From Planctomycetaceae bacterium (GTDB lineage Bacteria > Planctomycetota > Planctomycetia > Planctomycetales > Planctomycetaceae), in the NCBI GenBank assembly GCA_027000105.1, contig JALTOP010000117.1, positions 1 through 6,780 of the forward strand: a DNA stretch of 6,780 bases. The letters are read 5' to 3'. Shown piece after piece: positions 1-5,440 of the stretch (position 1 is the first letter of the stretch; each line of letters opens with the position of its first letter). The translations under genes were made by a program, and so were the position numbers. Under the pieces are notes generated by a model. It made no database searches. It saw only the letters and a list, made by a program, of their open reading frames with translations, and was not told the origin of the DNA.

Positions 1-98
1 GCCATATTGAACAGTATCTACCGACGCCCGATGCAGACAGCTACTCGGCCAAAGATGTGATCAACTATCTACTGGCAGACATCACCACGCCAGCCTGA
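1..98 (+). CDS. C-terminal tail of an unidentified upstream gene (partial)
   Basis: The frame starting at base 3 is open from the window edge to a TGA at 96-98 and gives 31 residues ending in DVINYLLADITTPA. The other two + frames are interrupted: one has TGA at base 8 and the other has TGA at 58-60. The peptide has mixed hydrophobic and acidic composition, with no membrane segment or motif that I recognise, so no function is proposed. It is followed by about 340 bases without a convincing gene, so it probably belongs to a separate transcription unit from the sigma factor gene. It could still be a chance open frame, because only 96 bases are visible. Confidence 0.45.
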   Translation, partial: HIEQYLPTPDADSYSAKDVINYLLADITTPA

Positions 99-206
99 AC
101 GGCGTCTCCAGTTTGTTCCCCGGCAATGCAGAGGTCAGTACCGCTTTTTTTCTCGCCAGTTTCGCTCTGCTCCTGGCGGCATAACTGATGTTAGCAAAAC
201 CGGCGA

Positions 207-249
207 CAGAAGACTGATTGATTGAAATTTTCGCAATTTCTTCTGTTTT
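207..249 (+). terminator. Possible weak terminator hairpin after the upstream gene
   Basis: CAGAAGA at 207-213 is perfectly complementary to TCTTCTG at 239-245 and is followed directly by TTTT at 246-249. An inner AT-rich repeat, GAAATT/AATTTC at 224-229/235-240, partly competes with the outer stem. The stem is low in GC and the enclosed loop is long, so this is a weak intrinsic terminator candidate for the gene ending at 98. Chance is a real alternative. Confidence 0.2.
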
Positions 250-400
250 GACAGGTAAATCGACGTTTCCTGTGACGACTGACGTGGGGGGCTCGGATAA
301 ACCCAGCACGGCTGGTCTGTTCTGGCCGCCGTAACCAAAATGAGCCAACATGAGATTGCCAAAAGTTTTCGCACCGTTCGTAAACTTTAACCGTTGGCCG

Positions 401-411
401 CCCGGATAAAG
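401..411 (+). repeat. CCCGGATAAAG motif, copy 1
   Basis: This 11-base sequence lies 29 bases before the sigma factor start codon and recurs exactly at 2738-2748, upstream of the cytochrome-like gene. A 9-of-10 match, CTCGGATAAA, lies at 292-301. All three are in non-coding gaps. It could be a promoter element or operator read by the local sigma factor. The sequence AAACTT at 382-387, 17 bases before GATAAA, resembles the -35 core of some ECF promoters, but this is not preserved at the other copy. Confidence 0.3.
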
Positions 412-440
412 ATGTGATGAGTTGATCGATAGGGTGTAAC

Positions 441-986
441 ATGCGCGGAGAAGAGAGTCAGCAGGGTGAACTGCATGAGCAGTTTCTGTTGGAATTCACC
501 AGGGTTCGGCACTCGCTCTACGCCTATATTTTTTCGCTGTTACCCAACCGGGACGATGCAGAGGATATTTTTCAACGGGTCAGTATCATCCTCTGGGAAA
601 AATTCGACCAGTTCGATGCCGAGGGAAGTTTCTTCTCCTGGGCGTGTGGCGTTGCTTTTTATGAAGTGAAAAACTTTCTGCGTGTCACCTCCCGAAAACG
701 GCTGCAGTTTCGGGACGACTTGATGAAACAGTTAGCTGATGAGCGAGCCGAGTTGCTGAAACGGCAGGATGTTCGACTCCCTGCCTTGCAGGAGTGTCTC
801 CAGAAGCTCCAAAAGAAAGATCGTGACTTGATTAAGCAGGCTTACAACAGTTCCGAATCGATCAAGGATATTGCATTGGAATCGGGCCGGGCGGTGCAAT
901 CGGTTTACAATCGCCTGAATCTGCTGCGAGGCCAATTGGCCGAGTGCATTCAACGGAAAATTGCGATGGCAGGAGAACCGTCATGA
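441..986 (+). CDS. ECF-type RNA polymerase sigma factor, Rhodopirellula/Verrucomicrobium family
   Basis: This 181-residue cytoplasmic protein should bind core RNA polymerase and direct it to a small set of promoters. Sigma region 2 spans about residues 14-81, with the DAEDIFQ segment at 39-45, LWEKFDQFD at 51-59 and SWACGVAFYEVKNFLR at 66-81 (the -10 recognition and melting part). Region 4 spans about 116-170, with a helix-turn-helix at about 141-166 (IKDIALESGRAVQSVYNRL). No region 1.1 or 3 is present, and the length is normal for ECF factors. The spacing and wording of both regions match the family annotated as the Rhodopirellula/Verrucomicrobium sigma-70 group. The start is fixed: an in-frame TGA lies at 423-425, no other start follows it, and AGGG at 431-434 sits 6 bases before the ATG. 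Its TGA overlaps the next gene's ATG, which implies co-expression with its probable anti-sigma partner. Its targets cannot be read from sequence. Confidence 0.93.
   Translation: MRGEESQQGELHEQFLLEFTRVRHSLYAYIFSLLPNRDDAEDIFQRVSIILWEKFDQFDAEGSFFSWACGVAFYEVKNFLRVTSRKRLQFRDDLMKQLADERAELLKRQDVRLPALQECLQKLQKKDRDLIKQAYNSSESIKDIALESGRAVQSVYNRLNLLRGQLAECIQRKIAMAGEPS
971..986 (+). promoter_or_regulatory. Ribosome binding site and ATGA stop-start overlap
   Basis: AGGAG at 971-975 lies 7 bases before ATG 983-985, which overlaps the sigma factor stop TGA at 984-986. This decides the start of the FecR-like gene against the in-frame ATG at 944, which would extend it by 13 residues into the sigma gene and has no comparable site. 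The 4-base overlap is the usual signature of translational coupling and would keep sigma and anti-sigma in balance. Confidence 0.8.
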
Positions 987-2698
987 ATGGGAAACAGCGA
1001 CAGGAGTGGTATCAACTGTTTGGGGCGATTTGCGATGGAACGATCAGCGACTCGCAACACGAGCGGCTGCAGGACATCCTCTCTGAAGATTCCGATGCAA
1101 GACAGCTTTACTTTCAGTATCTCGATGTGCATTTGGCTCTTTCACCAGGCGAAACCGAAGAGTCGTGCGATCTGTTTCCTCTGACGATCGATCATGAATC
1201 TTCTTGCAAGACCGGGGTGTCGCAGTCAGAGGGGTTAGAATCAAAAACGGCCCTGCCAATCAGGCGATATGCCGCTTTTCTGGCCGCTCTGGCTGTTGTT
1301 TTGATTGTGGCGGCTGGGCTCGTCCTGAGACCTTCTGATAATCTCTCAACCATTACAAACCACTTGCCGGTGTCGAAACAGAAACATTTGGCCACAGTCA
1401 GGCAAACATCACAGGTTCGCTTTGCGGAGGGTTCTCCCGCGTTGCAGGTGGGCTCGGTTCCGGAACTTCACAAGCAGTACGTGATGACCGAGGGAAAACT
1501 CGAACTGCTGTTTGAAAGTGGCGCGGAAGTTATTCTGGAAGGCCCAAGCGTTTTTGAGCTGACGGCTGGAGAAACCCTGACAGTCGACTATGGCAACTGT
1601 TCTGTGCATGCTCCTGAGGGAGCCGAAGGGTTTGTTGTAAAAACTCCCCTATCACAAGTTGTTGATCTTGGCACGCGATTTTCCGTTTCTATCGGCGAGA
1701 GTGGTGAAACCGAAGTGCAGGTCATTGAAGGTGAAGCCGAAGTGCATCCCGCCACAGACAGCAATTCCGACCCGATCTCGAAATCAAAGGAAGTCACCCG
1801 CCTGAAACGGGGGATGGCGAAAAAGTACGTTCACGATCATCAGATGATCGAGAAAAACATTCCTTTCGACCGGAGTCGCTATTCGAGTCGGTTGCCGGAT
1901 CGAATTATCAAATACCGCGCAACTCCCGGCCTGTATGGTGGCGTCGAGAATCTGGAAAGTGTAACCGTTCAACGGGGAGGGCGGCAAATCGAGTATCAGG
2001 TTGATCAGCTAATTGGTATTGAAGTTATCCACTTCAAAGGAGTTCCCAAAGGAACAGGGTATCTCACAACCGGGCTGGATGATTCGCCCGAATCGCTTCC
2101 CGGTCTGTTTGGTCGCGGTTTGCTGGATGCGGATAGATCACTGACAACCGGTCTGATCAATCTCGGCGGAAATGTACAACCTCTCGTTTCCGATGCGGTC
2201 TTCCACTCTCCGGAAATGGAAGGGAAGCCGAACACGCCTGGAATGGCGATTCGCTTTCAATCGCCGGTTGTGAACAGCCCCGGCCCCGATATTGTCCTGT
2301 TTGATTTACATGTCATCGTGCATCCCGTTCACGGTGATCAGTTTCATGTCAGCCCGTTACCTTTCAAACCGGGCTTACATTCCCACACCATCCGAAATTT
2401 TGACATCAATCTATCTTCAGCCGAGGCGTTGATGATCGATCAGTTCAAATTGTACGTTTTCAAAAGCCCGGTTAATTCACTCGATCAGCTTCAAACGATC
2501 GGGCATAACGGCGGGACTTTACACACCGTCAGAGCGAAAGCACTGGCGACCGGAATTGACCTTTCCGATTTGGGTTATCGGGAAGGCGAAAAAGTGAGTG
2601 CACTTTTCCTGCAGGACGCCATGGGAAAAGGGGGGCATCTCGATCCGGTGTTCATCGCCGGTTTTCCTCCGTTGAATGAGATTCCTCCTTTGGATTAG
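983..2698 (+). CDS. FecR-domain transmembrane protein, putative anti-sigma factor/sensor
   Basis: This protein has 571 residues. Residues 1-54 form a helical segment (CDGTISDSQHERLQ at 17-30, DARQLYFQYLDVHLALS at 38-54) typical of planctomycetal FecR-like proteins, and it is the likely cytoplasmic sigma-binding part. It has no Cys/His zinc-finger arrangement. RR at 94-95 precedes one membrane helix at about 96-115, giving an N-in, C-out topology. A FecR-like beta domain covers about 138-256 (FESGAEVILEGPSVFEL at 177-193, TPLSQVVDLGTRFSVSI at 221-237, VQVIEGEAEV at 245-254). Residues about 305-571 are not FecR and not the LamG domain often seen at this place. They look like a secreted all-beta region, with NSPGPDIVLFDL at 431-442 and VSALFLQDAMGKGGHLDPV at 538-556. 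Pairing with the overlapping sigma gene supports an anti-sigma or co-sensor role. That role is inferred, since FecR relatives can also be activators of their sigma factor. Confidence 0.88.
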   Translation: MNGKQRQEWYQLFGAICDGTISDSQHERLQDILSEDSDARQLYFQYLDVHLALSPGETEESCDLFPLTIDHESSCKTGVSQSEGLESKTALPIRRYAAFLAALAVVLIVAAGLVLRPSDNLSTITNHLPVSKQKHLATVRQTSQVRFAEGSPALQVGSVPELHKQYVMTEGKLELLFESGAEVILEGPSVFELTAGETLTVDYGNCSVHAPEGAEGFVVKTPLSQVVDLGTRFSVSIGESGETEVQVIEGEAEVHPATDSNSDPISKSKEVTRLKRGMAKKYVHDHQMIEKNIPFDRSRYSSRLPDRIIKYRATPGLYGGVENLESVTVQRGGRQIEYQVDQLIGIEVIHFKGVPKGTGYLTTGLDDSPESLPGLFGRGLLDADRSLTTGLINLGGNVQPLVSDAVFHSPEMEGKPNTPGMAIRFQSPVVNSPGPDIVLFDLHVIVHPVHGDQFHVSPLPFKPGLHSHTIRNFDINLSSAEALMIDQFKLYVFKSPVNSLDQLQTIGHNGGTLHTVRAKALATGIDLSDLGYREGEKVSALFLQDAMGKGGHLDPVFIAGFPPLNEIPPLD

Positions 2699-2737
2699 AA
2701 CATAAGGAAACCGCAGGAGCATATTACTTTTCGGGTA

Positions 2738-2748
2738 CCCGGATAAAG
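2738..2748 (+). repeat. CCCGGATAAAG motif, copy 2
   Basis: Exact copy of the 11 bases at 401-411. The first four bases overlap the end of the palindrome CGGGTACCCG (2732-2741). It is 94 bases from the next start codon, against 29 for copy 1, so if it is a promoter element the two leaders differ in length. Confidence 0.3.
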
Positions 2749-2753
2749 TCCAT

Positions 2754-2771
2754 GCGGATATAGCGGATATA
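2754..2771 (+). repeat. Perfect tandem repeat, 2 x GCGGATATA
   Basis: Two adjacent identical 9-base units, 2754-2762 and 2763-2771. Together with CCGGATAAAG just upstream they place three CGGATA cores at 2740, 2755 and 2764. The second unit runs into TATAAT. They may be duplicated operator half-sites or a simple slippage product. Confidence 0.55.
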
Positions 2772-2773
2772 AT
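2768..2773 (+). promoter_or_regulatory. Candidate -10 box (TATAAT)
   Basis: A perfect TATAAT lies 69 bases before the ATG at 2843. The sequence 16-18 bases upstream (around 2744-2751, AAAGTC) is not a recognisable -35 box, and there is no extended -10 TG. If real, the promoter would be weak or activator-dependent, which would fit the repeats around it. Confidence 0.25.
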
Positions 2774-2809
2774 AGAAACAGACGATCACACGGGAACGCG
2801 TTCACGAAG

Positions 2810-2839
2810 TTGAATCAGGATACGTTGAACCAGGATTTT
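2810..2839 (+). repeat. 15-bp tandem duplication carrying the ribosome binding site
   Basis: TTGAATCAGGATACG (2810-2824) is followed directly by TTGAACCAGGATTTT (2825-2839); the first 12 bases of each unit match at 11 positions. Each unit contains AGGA (2817-2820, 2832-2835). The second lies 7 bases before ATG 2843 and is the likely ribosome binding site. The repeat is in frame with the gene and would read LNQDT-LNQDF if translation began at TTG 2810. Confidence 0.65.
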
Positions 2840-2842
2840 GTC

Positions 2843-5326
2843 ATGCGCTTTGCTTTTTCAATCTTGCTGTTGATGTCGCTATCAACATTGGATTCAATTA
2901 CTTCTTCTGCGCTGGCAGAGAAGAACGAAACTCCGACCAGAGAGCAGATCGTCTTTTTTGAAACAGAAGTTCGCCCCATTCTGGCGAGAAACTGTTATCG
3001 ATGTCACGGGGCGAAGAAGCAGGAGGGAGAATTGCGGGTTGATTCCCGGGAAGCTCTGCTCAAAGGGGGCGAAAGTGGTGAAGCGGTTGTACCGGGGAAT
3101 CGGGAGGAAAGCCTGTTGATCAATGCGATCAATCATGAATCGTTCGAAATGCCTCCTGATAAGAAACTCGACGAAAAAGCCATTGCCGTACTGACAAAAT
3201 GGGTCGAAATGGGGGCCCCCTGGTCGGTGGTGACAGGGAAAGAAAGGGCTTTCGATTGGGCCGCTTCGGGCAAGATGAAGTTCACCGAGGAAGACCGGTC
3301 ATTCTGGCTGTTCCAGCCGGTAAAAAATCCGCCGGTTCCCGAAGTTGCTGACGCCCGCTGGCAAAAAAATCCGATTGACCGTTTCATCTACAGCAAGCTA
3401 CAACAGGCAGGGATAACGCCCGCTCCACCAGCAGATCGGCTAACGCTGATTCGCAGAGCATCGTATGACCTGATCGGTCTGCCTCCCACGCCGGAACAGG
3501 TCGAAGAGTTTCTTGCGGATCCCGCTTCGGATGAAATCGCCTTTGCGAAAGTGGTGGATCGTTTACTCGATAGTCCGCATTATGGCGAACAGTGGGGCAG
3601 GCATTGGCTGGATCTGGTCCGTTATGCGGAATCGGATGGTTTCAATCAGGATGCGTTTCGGCCGACCGCCTGGCATTACCGCGATTACGTGGTGGAGTCA
3701 TTCAACGCGAATAAACCGTACAATCAATTCGTGCAGGAACAGTTGGCGGGAGATGAAATCTCGCCTGACGATCCGGCGGCACTGGTCGCTACCGGTTACC
3801 TGCGTCATTACATCTATGAATACAATCAGCGGGATGCGCGCACCCAGTGGGACGATATTCTCAACAACATTACCGATAATGTCGGCGAGGTTTTTCTGGG
3901 AATGGGAATGAACTGCGCCCGCTGCCACGATCACAAATTCGACCCGATTCCGCAAGACGACTATTTTCGGTTGAAAGCGTTTTTTGCTCCGATGCTTCCG
4001 AAAGATGATGTCCCCCTGGCGACCGCTGCACAAAAAAAAGAGTACGATCGCCAATTGAAAATCTGGGAAGAAAAAACAGCCGGGATTCGGGCGAAAATCG
4101 ACGCCTACCTGAAAGACCGCCTGAAGTCGGTTGCTGAAAAACAGATCAAAATGTTTCCCCCGGATATCCAGGAGATCATGCACAAACCGGAAGATCAGCG
4201 AAGTGCCCATGAACAGCAACTGGCCTACCTGGTGAATCGTCAGGTAATTGAAAAGCAGCAGGCATACAAAAAGGGGATTCTCAAACAGGAGAAACATAAG
4301 CAGTATGCGGAAATGATGAAGGAGTTGGCAGCGTTCGACCATCTGAAGCCGAAGCCGTTTCCAACCGCTCCGAGCGTTACGGAAACATCAGCCGACCCAC
4401 CCGTGACAATCATTCCGGGAAGTGATGCAACACACGCGATCGCCCCCGGTTTCATTTCCATCCTGTCTCCCGAGCCAGCCAAAATTATCCCCGTTTCAAA
4501 CAAGAAAACGGGAACCGGGCGGCGAACGGTATTGGCAAAATGGCTGTCCGATCCGGATAACCGAATTACGACACGTGTGATCACGAATCGTATTTGGCAG
4601 TATCACTTCGGAACCGGTCTTGTTGCCACAGCGAATGATTTTGGGCATCTTGGTGAACGTCCCAGCCATCCGGAATTGCTCGATTGGCTCACATTGCAGT
4701 TCGTAAAAAATGGTTGGAGTTTCAAAAAAATGCACCGCCTGATTATGAATACGGAAACGTATCGACTCTCCGCCAGGCATCCGCATCCGGAACAGGGAGA
4801 ATTAAAGGATCCGGCCAACCGACTGCATTGGCGAGGTGGGATACATCGCTTGACGGCAGAGCAGATTCGCGATTCAGCATTGGCGGTCTCCGGAGAACTG
4901 CAACTCGATTTGGGTGGCCCCAGCGTGAAGGGCAATTCCCCCCGGCGCAGTATTTATGTCATTGTCAAACGAAACACGAAAGATGAGGTACTCGGTGCGT
5001 TTGATTTTGCGGGCGGTATTACCAGTACCGCCCATCGCAATGTCACAACAACGCCCAATCAGGCGCTATTGATGATCAACGGTCAATGGTTGCTTGCCCG
5101 AGCCACCGCCATGGCGAATCGTCTCTCCGCGATGAATCTCAAGACGGATGCGGAAAAAATTGAGGCAGCCTGTCAGTTGGCTTATGGACGTCACCCGAAT
5201 CGTTATGAACAGGAAATATTCAGTTCGTTTCTGCAGAACCGGGATCCCAAACAGACTGAGCGGGATGCTTTGGTCGATTTATGTCATGTACTACTCAACT
5301 CGAATGAATTTTTATACGTCGAATAA
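2843..5326 (+). CDS. PSCyt1-PSCyt2 (DUF1549)-PSD1 (DUF1553) protein, putative periplasmic c-type cytochrome
   Basis: The protein has 827 residues from ATG 2843. That start gives a clean Sec signal peptide (hydrophobic core FSILLLMSL, cleavage likely after SALA at 22-25) and has AGGA 7 bases upstream. TTG 2810, in the same frame, would add 11 polar residues in front of it. PSCyt1 covers about 35-128, with heme-binding CYRCH at 51-55 and Met103 in EMPP as a possible second axial ligand. PSCyt2 covers about 176-384, starting at NPIDRF and including WGRHWLDLVRYAESDG and a second CxxCH, CARCH at 358-362. A charged, Lys/Glu/Gln-rich, probably helical linker spans about 397-500. PSD1 covers about 557-815, with TGRRTVLAKWLSDPDNR, NRIWQYHFG and NSNEFLYVE at the C-terminus. 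All family parts are present and unbroken. The biochemical role of the family is unknown; heme attachment and electron transfer are inferred from the motifs. It pairs with the DUF1501 gene downstream. Confidence 0.93.
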   Translation: MRFAFSILLLMSLSTLDSITSSALAEKNETPTREQIVFFETEVRPILARNCYRCHGAKKQEGELRVDSREALLKGGESGEAVVPGNREESLLINAINHESFEMPPDKKLDEKAIAVLTKWVEMGAPWSVVTGKERAFDWAASGKMKFTEEDRSFWLFQPVKNPPVPEVADARWQKNPIDRFIYSKLQQAGITPAPPADRLTLIRRASYDLIGLPPTPEQVEEFLADPASDEIAFAKVVDRLLDSPHYGEQWGRHWLDLVRYAESDGFNQDAFRPTAWHYRDYVVESFNANKPYNQFVQEQLAGDEISPDDPAALVATGYLRHYIYEYNQRDARTQWDDILNNITDNVGEVFLGMGMNCARCHDHKFDPIPQDDYFRLKAFFAPMLPKDDVPLATAAQKKEYDRQLKIWEEKTAGIRAKIDAYLKDRLKSVAEKQIKMFPPDIQEIMHKPEDQRSAHEQQLAYLVNRQVIEKQQAYKKGILKQEKHKQYAEMMKELAAFDHLKPKPFPTAPSVTETSADPPVTIIPGSDATHAIAPGFISILSPEPAKIIPVSNKKTGTGRRTVLAKWLSDPDNRITTRVITNRIWQYHFGTGLVATANDFGHLGERPSHPELLDWLTLQFVKNGWSFKKMHRLIMNTETYRLSARHPHPEQGELKDPANRLHWRGGIHRLTAEQIRDSALAVSGELQLDLGGPSVKGNSPRRSIYVIVKRNTKDEVLGAFDFAGGITSTAHRNVTTTPNQALLMINGQWLLARATAMANRLSAMNLKTDAEKIEAACQLAYGRHPNRYEQEIFSSFLQNRDPKQTERDALVDLCHVLLNSNEFLYVE

Positions 5327-5399
5327 CCCAATTTGTTGAACGGGAGCGACATTATCTACGTCCCTGTGCCTATGTCGCTCTGTCTGTGAGAGAATTGGG
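5327..5399 (+). promoter_or_regulatory. Nested inverted repeat between the cytochrome-like and DUF1501 genes
   Basis: GAGCGACAT (5344-5352) and ATGTCGCTC (5372-5380) form a perfect 9-bp stem with a 19-base loop. Around it, CCCAATT (5327-5333) and AATTGGG (5393-5399) form a perfect 7-bp outer stem. The outer arm begins on the first base after the TAA stop. No T run follows, so a standard intrinsic terminator is unlikely. A processing or 3'-end stabilising structure, or an attenuator between the two genes, fits better. Confidence 0.5.
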
Positions 5400-5410
5400 G
5401 GCCAGGAACG

Positions 5411-5440
5411 GTGATAGGCTCAACAGTGACAGGTTCAACC
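5411..5440 (+). repeat. 15-bp tandem duplication of a ribosome binding site, in frame with DUF1501
   Basis: GTGATAGGCTCAACA (5411-5425) is followed by GTGACAGGTTCAACC (5426-5440), with 12 of 15 bases identical, ending exactly at ATG 5441. Each unit has AGG (5416-5418, 5431-5433) followed by 7 bases and then a start codon: GTG 5426 after the first, ATG 5441 after the second. The frame is open back to a TGA at 5387-5389, so GTG starts at 5411 or 5426 would add VIGSTVTGST or VTGST. Confidence 0.65.

Larger units (their letters stand above)
99..440. other. Intergenic region upstream of the sigma factor operon
   Basis: No gene on either strand is supported here. It contains a T7 run at 145-151, a 6-bp inverted repeat CGCCAG/CTGGCG at 154-159/173-178, and a second inverted repeat CAGAAGA/TCTTCTG at 207-213/239-245. 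It also contains CTCGGATAAA at 292-301 and CCCGGATAAAG at 401-411, the latter repeated exactly in the next regulatory gap at 2738-2748. The promoter of the sigma operon should lie here. I see a TTGACA at 248-253 but no -10 box at the right distance, so no sigma-A type promoter is called. Small open frames on the - strand (for example 82-351) lack a ribosome binding site and known motifs. Confidence 0.6.
2699..2842 (+). promoter_or_regulatory. Regulatory gap before the cytochrome-like gene
   Basis: These 144 bases are rich in short symmetric or repeated elements: the palindrome CGGGTACCCG at 2732-2741, CCCGGATAAAG at 2738-2748 overlapping it, tandem GCGGATATA at 2754-2762 and 2763-2771, TATAAT at 2768-2773, the palindrome GAACGCGTTC at 2794-2803, and a 15-bp tandem duplication at 2810-2839. 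The cluster suggests that the structural gene pair has its own promoter and operator rather than depending only on read-through from the sigma operon. No clear intrinsic terminator for the FecR-like gene is visible. Confidence 0.4.

Noticed and set aside
51..61. AAAGATGTGAT repeated at 408-418
   Set aside because: One copy is in the coding tail of the upstream gene, and exact 11-mer repeats are expected by chance in a window of this length.
154..178. CGCCAG/CTGGCG hairpin as a terminator
   Set aside because: The T run (145-151) lies before the stem on the + strand and reads as A on the - strand, so neither strand has stem plus T tract in the right order.
248..253. TTGACA as a -35 box for the sigma operon
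   Set aside because: No TATAAT-like sequence lies 16-18 bases downstream (around 270-277 reads CTGTGACG).
82..351. 89-residue open frame on the - strand in the leader region (and overlapping frames at 135-374 and 191-442)
   Set aside because: No ribosome binding site before the ATG, no recognisable motif, several - frames are equally open, and the frame ends inside the upstream coding tail.
1834..1850. Near-perfect 17-base palindrome CGATCATC-A-GATGATCG
   Set aside because: It lies inside the FecR-like coding region, encoding HDHQMIE, in GATC-rich sequence. Nothing else suggests an operator, so chance is likely.
4032..4039. A8 run (also A7 at 3363-3369 and 4724-4730) as a phase-variation site
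   Set aside because: Lysine codons in a lysine-rich protein explain these runs. The frame is intact and no second frame or switch is evident.
3698..4342. 214-residue open frame on the - strand inside the PSCyt gene
   Set aside because: It lies wholly antisense to well-conserved PSCyt2 sequence with both-domain matches on the + strand, so it is a shadow frame.
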